From assembly GCF_016406305.1 (NCBI RefSeq), contig NZ_CP066369.1, positions 514,501 to 578,500 on the forward strand: a stretch of 64,000 nucleotides of DNA. The letters run 5' to 3'. Every line of letters starts with the position of its first letter. Position 1 is the stretch's first letter. Positions 57,623-64,000 of the stretch are shown here, in pieces. The stretch is from Shewanella putrefaciens (GTDB taxonomy: Bacteria > Pseudomonadota > Gammaproteobacteria > Enterobacterales > Shewanellaceae). The translations under genes and the position numbers were made by a program. The notes beneath the pieces were generated by a model that was not told the origin of the DNA, did no database searches, and was given only the letters and a program-made list of their open reading frames with translations.

Positions 57623-58030
57623 TTAATTATTTTTTAGTAGCTCATCTTTGGGCGCTATTTTAGCTGTGCCGTAGAATTTTACTGGCACTCTATTTTTATT
57701 TGAAGGTGATGGTGTAAAACTTTGTTTTGGCATTGAGTCAATTTTGGCTTGTGTCATAAAACCTTCAGGTGTTGAACTAATTAAAGTCCTTTCAACTTCT
57801 TGGCCATTTGAGTCAATAACAGTCATAACCGTCCATTCCCCTTTGCCTTGAGGTAACCATGTAGGACGTTTTTTCAACATTTTTATATTGCTACTATGAA
57901 TCCAATACTGATTTAACTCATCTGGTTTAATTTCTATAACTTCTGAAGTGAACTCGGGTACTATCTCGGGAGCTGTAGCTTGGCAGCCAAATAGACTAAG
58001 GGTTAATAGGATAAAACTAACTCTTTTCAT
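57623..58030 (-). CDS. Small lipoprotein with TonB C-terminal-like domain
   Basis: A 135-residue lipoprotein with lipobox LFGC (Cys16). The mature part (PTWLPQGKGEWTVMTVIDSNGQEVERTLISSTPEGFMTQAKI... and a final VKFYGTAKI) resembles the TonB C-terminal fold seen in energy transducers, here without a TM anchor or Pro-rich spacer. It therefore is not a working TonB. Function unknown. Expressed on the minus strand before the lipoprotein at 56684. Confidence 0.85.
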   Translation of the reverse strand: MKRVSFILLTLSLFGCQATAPEIVPEFTSEVIEIKPDELNQYWIHSSNIKMLKKRPTWLPQGKGEWTVMTVIDSNGQEVERTLISSTPEGFMTQAKIDSMPKQSFTPSPSNKNRVPVKFYGTAKIAPKDELLKNN

Positions 58031-58420
58031 TTTATTCTTCCATGTATAAGTAACATTAAACTGTTTTCAAGTCCTATCTTGAAAAGCGAGTGGCTACACA
58101 CCTCAAATCATAAAAGCCGTAGACCACAGGTGAAGTAGTTTTCCACTATTTGTTGTTTTTGTAAATGAAATGTTGGTGTCTGTTTGGCGGTATAAATCAG
58201 GCCACCCATTATAAAACAAGAACATTAGGCACTTTCGGTTAGCATTTAAGTGACTAAAAGTCACTTCGCAGCTAAAAAGCGAGCAAGGTATGGCTTCAAG
58301 GGATGATGACTGACTCAATTAACCTATTTGGCTGAAAAACGAAGATTTTTAGTAAAAAAAGCCCAACCCATTATCTTGTTGGCGGTCTTGAAAGGAACGG
58401 TCAATGAAACAGGCTTGAAA
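58031..58420. other. Gene-free region with palindromes upstream of the RAYT end
   Basis: About 390 bases without a gene I trust; a 71-codon frame on the minus strand looks spurious. Two perfect inverted repeats stand out: TTTTCAAG (58064-58071) with CTTGAAAA (58078-58085), and AAGTGACT (58248-58255) with AGTCACTT (58259-58266). It is probably part of the repeat-rich accessory block. Confidence 0.45.
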
Positions 58421-59398
58421 TCAGCCAGCGTTGAGGTGCTGACAGCATTTAGCAAAGTGCCGTCGTCGCTTTTCTAAGTGTTCGCAGTAATCAGTCAGTT
58501 CTTGCAGCGTACCGACTGGGCCATGAAATAGCTTGCCAAACTCGGTGGTAAGCTTAAGCCAATTGTCTTGGGATATATTTAACCTAGTCAGTAACTTGGT
58601 GCTATTTTCACTGATGGCACCACGCTTGTCGTTGCGGATGAGCCGTCCTGTATCCTCAACTAACTCCAGATAATCATTGAGCTCAAACGCGATTCCATTG
58701 GGTTGGTTATCGCGTTCATTGCCGATAAAAGGCAGTAGATTGTTGGGCTGTTCACCTTTCAATGCCGCCCGAATACGCAGTTGAATACTGGTATGGTCGG
58801 ATTGTTCCAGCGTACCAGCCATTTTGGCTCTGATAGGATTCAAATCAACATAGGTCATACAGGCTAAAACGGCGGCTTCATCAAGTAGAGCCTGTGATTT
58901 AAAGCGACCTTCCCAAAAACGACCTGTACAGTTATCTTCTTGATTTGCTTGTCTTGCTATCGGCTCGTTTAAGCAACGCATGAACCAACTGATATCACAT
59001 AAACGGCTGCGATATATCGCTATGGAATGCTTTAATCTGTTGACCTCATAGGCCTCAACCAACTCGCCTTTAGCAAATTTTTGCGTTAATTCATCGCCTT
59101 TAAATAGCTTATGCCATTGCTCAAGCACCTCTCTGTCGCTCCAGCGGTTTGCTGTCTCTACATCAATGCGTAAAACCACATGTAGATGATTGGACATCAC
59201 CGCAAAGGCCGCCACATCTATGGCAAAAGCGGCTTCGAGTTCAAACAGTAGCGACTCTACCCAAGCGCGGCGGTGGTCATAGTTTTTACCTGAGTAATCA
59301 TCATCGCCACACAAAAAAGCACGTCGAACGACACGACTGCAACAGTGATAAAAAGGGGTGTCTTCAACACTAATCTGAGTTCTGCGAGGGCGCGGCAT
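58421..59398 (-). CDS. RAYT-type REP-associated tyrosine transposase
   Basis: A 325-residue Y1 transposase of the IS200/RAYT kind. The HUH motif is MSNHLHVVL (His71, His73). Typical downstream segments are DISWFMRCLNEPIARQANQE and GRFWEGRFKSQALLDE. Such TnpA-REP proteins act on single-stranded REP hairpins in the same genome. It has a perfect Shine-Dalgarno (AAGGAGG) and no frameshift, so it looks intact. A REP-like double hairpin lies about 145 bases upstream at 59544 and an inverted copy at 61275. Confidence 0.88.
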   Translation of the reverse strand: MPRPRRTQISVEDTPFYHCCSRVVRRAFLCGDDDYSGKNYDHRRAWVESLLFELEAAFAIDVAAFAVMSNHLHVVLRIDVETANRWSDREVLEQWHKLFKGDELTQKFAKGELVEAYEVNRLKHSIAIYRSRLCDISWFMRCLNEPIARQANQEDNCTGRFWEGRFKSQALLDEAAVLACMTYVDLNPIRAKMAGTLEQSDHTSIQLRIRAALKGEQPNNLLPFIGNERDNQPNGIAFELNDYLELVEDTGRLIRNDKRGAISENSTKLLTRLNISQDNWLKLTTEFGKLFHGPVGTLQELTDYCEHLEKRRRHFAKCCQHLNAG

Positions 59399-59543
59399 AC
59401 AAACCTCCTTGTTTAATGCTTAACCAAAGCATAGTCGGAGGTTAACTACCTCGCCATTAACGATGGATGTCCATTTAGTTAATCCCAAGAGAGTTATGCA
59501 TGTCCTATCTTTGTCTGTCATTGCGGCCTTACGGCCGAGGTGA

Positions 59544-59612
59544 ATCAAAGTCGTGGGGTTTCACCCCACACCCGACCAAGGAGGACTGCTCGTCCTATCC
59601 TCCTTGGATGCT
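59544..59612 (+). repeat. REP-like double hairpin, copy 1
   Basis: Hairpin one is GTGGGG (59553-59558) with CCCCAC (59564-59569). Hairpin two is CCAAGGAGGA (59576-59585) with TCCTCCTTGG (59598-59607). The first 37 bases (59544-59580) match the inverted copy at 61275-61311 at 36 of 37 positions. Another palindrome, GCGTCAG (59671-59677) with CTGACGC (59697-59703), lies in the same patch, and the rest of 59399-59800 shows no gene. Confidence 0.88.
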
Positions 59613-59800
59613 CCATGACGCCCCCAACGGAGTTGAAAGCCCCTTGGGCAATTAGTGCTCTTATGCTATCGCGTCAGACGCTCGTCCCTGATTCGACTGA
59701 CGCTATCTCGGCATCCATGCCTCGATCACGCAACGAACGCTAATGCCCTGCGGCAACTCCGAGGGGAGGTGAACTTCTGTCACCGCGGTGTTGGCCTGAT

Positions 59801-60991
59801 TTATTTACACGCTTTAAATTGATTAAAAGATTGTACTGCACTATCAAATTTACTTTTTATTTCACTTCCCATTTGGTTATTCTCGACGGCTTTAATTATG
59901 CAAGTTGCATCTTTTATGAATTTTTTTCGATATTCTTCGTTGTTGAAGTCTTCAACTCCAAACATACTAACCTCTAGGTCGTACAAGTATTTTTTTAAAC
60001 CATTAAAAAGAGAGGGGACGAACTTGGCGTAAGTGTAAAATTCAAATAGAAAATCACTCCCATCAAAAGTGCTAATCATGCTCAGATCTGAATAATTTTT
60101 ATTTTTTACAATTAGATTGACACAATCGTTATGTCTCAATTTAAATTGACTATTTATTGGTGGGATATTTACATCACTAAGCAAAAGATGTGCACTTAGC
60201 GATTCAATAACACTATTTAAGCTGTTAATTGATGATTCAATCATATAGATGTTAAATCCTATTCTATCCTTTAAATAGCAGAGATCTCCAGACTTTTTGT
60301 TACCACAAAAAACTATTCCCAAATGTGAGGTTATTATAATTAATTTACTTGTTAAATCATGTAAGCCAATAACCAGTGGCTCTGTTTCACTAACCTTTTC
60401 TAGCTTTGAGTTGAAATTGTTGATGTGCTGTACTAGTTTAGATGTAAATTCAGTGATGTTTAAAGCAGTGTTTAGTTTTTTGTGTAGTAAGAATTTGTTA
60501 TTAAAGCTATGATTTTTATTTTCAGCCTCTACAGAATCTAAAGATTTAGTAAAATAATCTAGAATAAGTTTGTTTTCCTCTTGAATTAGTAATTTTCTCT
60601 GCACATCCCATATTTCAGATTGTTTTTTTTCTAAAGCTTCTTGTCTATTTTCTTGTTTCTCTATTAATTTTGTTTGCTTTTCAATTTGGTTGTTTTGTTT
60701 TTCAATTTGTTTTTGTTGGATAATAAATTGTTGAATACCTAATAACATTACACCAACTGTGCCAATTGCAGCTAGAAATGAGGATGCCCCACCTAGCAGT
60801 GAACCAAATGCTCCCCAGTCATCCGGCACTTCAGATATGATATTTCTATCACTCATCAATGGACTAAATTGAAAAAAGTACCACACCATTACTACAATAA
60901 AAATAGCTATACCTATAATTGCTGCATACTTTAGCCAAGACGACCATTTAATAAAGTTATTATCTTGAATATCTGTTTCTATCGGTTCCAT
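59801..60991 (-). CDS. Two-TM coiled-coil protein, AbiC-like (putative phage defence)
   Basis: A 396-residue protein with TM1 (about residues 22-42), a DDWGAFGSLLGGASSFLAAIGTV segment leading into TM2 (about 62-88), then a Gln/Lys/Glu coiled coil (about 88-130) and a long helical cytoplasmic domain. The FG-x-GG turn before TM2 followed by a coiled coil is the layout I know from putative AbiC-type abortive-infection proteins; this link is by architecture only. The gene is strongly AT-rich. It is bracketed by inverted REP copies and lies upstream of the RAYT on the same strand. No Shine-Dalgarno stands out; the ATG at 60991 is assumed. Confidence 0.85.
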   Translation of the reverse strand: MEPIETDIQDNNFIKWSSWLKYAAIIGIAIFIVVMVWYFFQFSPLMSDRNIISEVPDDWGAFGSLLGGASSFLAAIGTVGVMLLGIQQFIIQQKQIEKQNNQIEKQTKLIEKQENRQEALEKKQSEIWDVQRKLLIQEENKLILDYFTKSLDSVEAENKNHSFNNKFLLHKKLNTALNITEFTSKLVQHINNFNSKLEKVSETEPLVIGLHDLTSKLIIITSHLGIVFCGNKKSGDLCYLKDRIGFNIYMIESSINSLNSVIESLSAHLLLSDVNIPPINSQFKLRHNDCVNLIVKNKNYSDLSMISTFDGSDFLFEFYTYAKFVPSLFNGLKKYLYDLEVSMFGVEDFNNEEYRKKFIKDATCIIKAVENNQMGSEIKSKFDSAVQSFNQFKACK

Positions 60992-61240
60992 TTAACACCT
61001 TCTATAAATAATTCGCTATCAAATTTACGGCTATTCTATTTTTATTCTCAGTGATCTACATTCATAAAGCTATAGAAATTACCTGCATCCAATACTTTAT
61101 TTTCATAATCACAAATAACACTGAAGCTTAAAGAATTCACCATCCCAGAATTTAAACGAGCCACCCATCGGAAGCATTAGCTATTTTCGAATAAGCACGA
61201 AGCTAGTACCTAACGCATGTAACTTCGTTAGGGGCGGCAA

Positions 61241-61311
61241 GGGAGATCCAAGAGGGAATTGCTGTTGATCCCCTCTTGGTCGGGTGTGGGGTGAAGCCCC
61301 ACGACTTTGAT
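61241..61311 (-). repeat. REP-like double hairpin, copy 2 (inverted)
   Basis: CCAAGAGGG (61248-61256) pairs with CCCTCTTGG (61271-61279); GTGGGG (61286-61291) pairs with CCCCAC (61297-61302). Read on the minus strand it has the same order as copy 1, so the two face each other around the AbiC-like gene. The rest of the gap 60992-61406 shows only CCTAACG/CGTTAGG (61210-61232) and the purC terminator. Confidence 0.88.
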
Positions 61312-61344
61312 CCAAACGAAGTTTGGAAAATCTGCTTTTGCAAA

Positions 61345-61373
61345 GCAAACAAAAAGGCGCCTAAGCGCCTTTT
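61345..61373 (-). terminator. Rho-independent terminator of purC
   Basis: AAAAGGCGC (61352-61360) pairs with GCGCCTTTT (61365-61373). On the minus strand the hairpin is followed by TTTTTGTTTGC, so it ends the purC transcript. Confidence 0.85.
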
Positions 61374-61406
61374 CTATTTAAGTTTTTGATAAAAACCAAA
61401 ATCTGA

Positions 61407-62510
61407 TTAAACAATCAAATCATACTCTTCCCGTAGGATCTTAATAATATCTGCCTTTGGATTCGCTGGCAGCGGAATCGCCGCGCTAGTCACCTTCTCG
61501 GCAATGCCGGTGTAAGTGCGTGACACTTGCATCATGGCCTCAAGTGGCAGGTCATTATCGCGGGCGAGGGCTTCACGCTCTGGCATTCTGTCTTTGTTGA
61601 GCAGCACATCAGGGTCTGGGAAATGATTTAGCAGGAACTGGCGGAAACCTTCCTTAGAGTTTTCAAGGATCTTGCCATCGCGGTAGGCGGCGCCGTCCCA
61701 AATACGTGATGAGTCTGGGGTGCCCACTTCATCCATATAAATCAGTTTTGAATTGCCATCTTTGTCGGTCACATAACCGAACTCAAATTTAGTATCCACA
61801 AACACTTGGTCAATGTCGGCCAGTGCTTTTGAAATCACTTTAAAGCCATCTTTTAACAGCTTTTCGTACAGATCGATATCTTCTAACTTTTCAAAGCCGA
61901 AGGCTTGGTAATTGGCTTCGATATCGCTGCGGCTGATGTTCACGTCATCTTGGGCGGGCACACCCGGAATACCGGTTAAAATACCTTTGGTTGATGGGGT
62001 GATCAGCAAATCTGGTAGCTTTTGATCTTTCTCTAAGCCTTCAGGTAGTGTGATACCACAGAATACGCGCTCGCCCTTAGAGTAAGCGCGCCACATGGAG
62101 CCGGTAATGTATTGGCGGCAAATGGCTTCGACTTTAATGGGGCGGGCTTTTTGGACTATCCATACGAACGGGTGCGGGATATCCAAAATATGGCTGTCGG
62201 CTAGGCCGTTTTCGGCAAATAGCTTAAACCAATGATTAGAAATGGTATTCAATGCCGCGCCTTTACCGGGAATGCCTTTGAGGCCACCTTCACCGTGGAA
62301 GATACAGTCGAAGGCCGAGATACGGTCGCTGATCACCATGATGGCGAGCGGGGTATCTTCGGGAACGTTATAACCCTTGGTTTTGATTAAACGGCGGCTG
62401 TCGGCATCGGTTAGCCAGTAAACGCTGCGAACCTTGCCGCTGTGGACTGGGCCGTCGGTGCGGATTGGTAAATCGTTGTTTACGGCTAATACGGAATCAG
62501 CAAGACTCAT
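61407..62510 (-). CDS. purC: SAICAR synthetase (PurC), long form
   Basis: A 367-residue enzyme ligating aspartate to CAIR in purine synthesis. Visible motifs are GKVRSVYWL (ATP-binding start), [29 protein letters not shown], and the metal site DTKFEFGY with [16 protein letters not shown]. coli PurC is about 237 residues; this longer form with extended C-terminus ([20 protein letters not shown]...) occurs in marine gammaproteobacteria. The Shine-Dalgarno AAGGAATAC lies upstream of the ATG. Confidence 0.95.
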   Translation of the reverse strand: MSLADSVLAVNNDLPIRTDGPVHSGKVRSVYWLTDADSRRLIKTKGYNVPEDTPLAIMVISDRISAFDCIFHGEGGLKGIPGKGAALNTISNHWFKLFAENGLADSHILDIPHPFVWIVQKARPIKVEAICRQYITGSMWRAYSKGERVFCGITLPEGLEKDQKLPDLLITPSTKGILTGIPGVPAQDDVNISRSDIEANYQAFGFEKLEDIDLYEKLLKDGFKVISKALADIDQVFVDTKFEFGYVTDKDGNSKLIYMDEVGTPDSSRIWDGAAYRDGKILENSKEGFRQFLLNHFPDPDVLLNKDRMPEREALARDNDLPLEAMMQVSRTYTGIAEKVTSAAIPLPANPKADIIKILREEYDLIV

Positions 62511-63030
62511 GACGAGTATTCCTTAGGATAGAGAGTGTAGGGATAAGGTTTTTATAAGTGTCGGTTTGCACTAGGGCCATGCTTCGAGCGAGCGCTTTGT
62601 TTAGTACAACCTTTTTATTATTTACCAAAGGCTTACCATTTAACTGGGGAAGTCCATTGGTAGGATTTGATGTTAAATCCTGAACAGCAAAAAATTTGTT
62701 TTCGGGCGGTGTTTGAATGGTGTTTGTTGGAGATAAGGCAAGGGATGGAACAAACGCAGGGCAAGGTTGGCACCACAGTGAAAGTGGTCTGCTAAAGCGG
62801 GCTGGGCCCGTGTCATTTTGCTCGAAAATGCTAACCATTAATCCGAGAGAACCTTGTTCTAGACTGCCGCGAAAAAGTGCCGACATTCTACCGTTTTTGA
62901 CGAAATTTACCATGGCTATTTGTGCGACGCAGTGGACAAAATCCTAAGGTTTATTGATGATGGCGCAATTGGCCGTTGAATAATGTCTGTGGAATTATGG
63001 CATTGGGATCATTTTATCAAGGGGTAGGTA
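62511..63030. promoter_or_regulatory. Divergent promoter region of purC and the pentapeptide gene
   Basis: 520 bases with two overlapping opposite-strand frames that I judge spurious. Structures: AGGATTT (62662-62668) with AAATCCT (62675-62681), and a GC hairpin CGGGC-TG-GGCCCG near 62797. No convincing PurR box was found. The region probably carries both promoters and a leader for purC. Confidence 0.4.
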
Positions 63031-63648
63031 ATGGCATTTAGGATTGGCCAAAGGGCGGCACCACAGGGTAGCCATTTTTTATCTGAGCAGTTTAGTGGCT
63101 TATCCGAGAATGCGCAGGAGTGGCAGGGGATCGAGTTCGAGGATTGCGAGTTTGTCGATTGTCATTTTAGCGAGAGCACTTTCCGTAAATGCAAGTTTAT
63201 CGAGTGCAGCTTTGTGCGTTGTAACTTGAGCTTAGTGAAAGTCCCTCAATGCCAGTTTAACGCCGTTGAATTTGCCGAATGTAAGTTAGTCGGTATCGAC
63301 TGGACCCGCGCCGCATGGCCGCGTTTATCCTTTGCTGCGCCCTTTTCCTTTAAGCAATGCATACTCAATGACAGCTCATTTATGGGCCTGTTGCTCGATG
63401 AAATCATCATCGAAGAGTGCAAGGCCCACGATGTCGATTTTCGCGAGGGTAGTTTTAATCAAGCCAATTTCACCTACACGGATTTTAGTCATAGCCTGTT
63501 TGGACGAACTCAATTATTGGAGGCGGATTTCAGCGAGGCCTCAAATTACGATATCGATATTTTTAATAATAAAATCAAGGGCGCTAAGTTTAGCCGTGAC
63601 GAAGCCATTCGGCTGCTTAACGGCTTAGATATCACGCTAGTCGATTAA
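63031..63648 (+). CDS. Pentapeptide-repeat protein (Qnr/MfpA-like fold)
   Basis: A 205-residue protein made mostly of A(D/N)LXX-like pentapeptides with central Phe/Leu (FEDCEFVDCHFSESTFRKCKF; SFNQANFTYTDFSHSLFGRTQL), which fold as a right-handed quadrilateral helix. Proteins of this fold include Qnr, which protects DNA gyrase from quinolones. It differs from plasmid QnrA (218 residues) in sequence, so I call only the fold. The Shine-Dalgarno AAGGGG precedes the ATG. It is divergent from purC. Confidence 0.88.
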   Translation: MAFRIGQRAAPQGSHFLSEQFSGLSENAQEWQGIEFEDCEFVDCHFSESTFRKCKFIECSFVRCNLSLVKVPQCQFNAVEFAECKLVGIDWTRAAWPRLSFAAPFSFKQCILNDSSFMGLLLDEIIIEECKAHDVDFREGSFNQANFTYTDFSHSLFGRTQLLEADFSEASNYDIDIFNNKIKGAKFSRDEAIRLLNGLDITLVD

Positions 63649-64000
63649 GCTGTGATATGGCCTACCTCTCTTTGATAACTTTTTAGATTTTTTTTAGATC
63701 GTTTTTTATCTCAAAATTTAGGCGGGTTTATCCCCAAATGGCTCGCCAATTCTATTGATCCTATTCACGATTTTTTAGAACATTTTTAACTTTTAGTTGC
63801 CGTAGATCACACTCAACTTGCCTATGTGGTTTACCACAATATCCGCCTACCTCTTTCGGGATAACAATCTTAGTCGATAAGCAGCGGATCCAGCGGATGC
63901 CTGTATTTTGAAGATATGGCGACGCTGTTTTAATGCTTTTATAACTAAAAAAGTAATCAAATCAGTGAGCAATCCTCTGCTCGATGGCGCCAAAAGTGGC
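63649..64000. other. 3'-edge region without a confident gene
   Basis: AT-rich sequence with oligo-T tracts (63680-63710). A GTG at 63965 opens a frame of 12 codons (SNPLLDGAKSG after the start) to the window end, which might be the start of a next gene, but it lacks a Shine-Dalgarno and I cannot identify it. Confidence 0.3.

Noticed and set aside
58103..58318. 71-codon minus-strand frame next to the RAYT gene
   Set aside because: Contains the palindromes of the gap, has no domain or ribosome-binding site; more likely a repeat or spacer.
59540..59743. 67-codon plus-strand frame upstream of the AbiC-like gene
   Set aside because: Begins inside the REP double hairpin and spans another palindrome; translation looks like non-coding sequence.
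62497..62913. 138-codon minus-strand frame just upstream of purC
   Set aside because: No recognisable domain, atypical composition, overlaps an opposite frame of similar quality and covers the region expected to hold the purC promoter.
63031..63648. Quinolone-resistance gene qnr
   Set aside because: Only the pentapeptide-repeat fold is shared; the sequence differs from the Qnr proteins I know, so a resistance role is not supported.

Overview
The window reads as a stretch of a Shewanella chromosome. The clues are a complete MSHA pilus locus in the Vibrio/Shewanella order next to csrD, the priA/rpmE divergent pair, the mreBCD-maf-rng-yhdP-tldD block, and many close matches to gammaproteobacterial core proteins. 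I cannot assign a species from sequence alone.

Layout. 1-5.8 kb: the 5' end of argS and priA on the minus strand, then a FimV/LysM-like secreted protein, rpmE and a short malic enzyme on the plus strand. 5.9-26.3 kb: csrD (mshH) followed by the MSHA locus mshI, a PilN-like gene, mshJKLMNEGF, then the pilins mshB and mshA, then mshCDOP and the giant tip-type protein mshQ. A strong terminator follows mshA. A perfect 15-copy heptanucleotide array lies just before mshC. 26.6-37.9 kb: mreBCD, maf, rng, yhdP, a nitrilase-family amidase and tldD, all on the plus strand. 38.0-42.8 kb: an efflux or export operon of a TolC-type protein, a HlyD-type adaptor and two ABC-2 permeases, with no ATPase gene. 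43-46 kb: a bacterial Ig-like lipoprotein and darP on the minus strand. 46.4-55.6 kb: pmbA, an OprC/NosA-like copper TonB receptor (minus), arfA with its in-gene hairpin, fumC, rimO (minus), a SIMPL-domain protein and an EAL phosphodiesterase. 55.8-56.6 kb: a methyltransferase.

56.7-61.4 kb is an AT-rich accessory block on the minus strand. It holds two small lipoproteins, a RAYT-type REP transposase, and a two-TM coiled-coil protein that resembles AbiC-like phage-defence proteins. That last gene lies between two inverted copies of a two-hairpin REP element (36 of 37 positions identical). Core genes resume with purC (minus) and a pentapeptide-repeat protein (plus). The last 350 bases hold no confident gene.

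Functional themes. c-di-GMP appears at several levels: the pilus ATPase MshE carries two MshEN-type binding motifs, csrD is a degenerate GGDEF-EAL protein, and a separate gene encodes an EAL protein with intact motifs. Cell shape and envelope: MreBCD, Maf, YhdP. Translation: L31, ArfA, RimO, DarP, RNase G. The TldD/PmbA(TldE) peptidase pair is encoded at two loci about 8.6 kb apart.

The least explained features are the GAACCTA heptamer family (15, 7 and 3 copies plus decayed relatives, all intergenic), the REP-bracketed AbiC-like gene beside a RAYT, the exporter without an ATPase, and a cloverleaf-like intergenic element between darP and pmbA.
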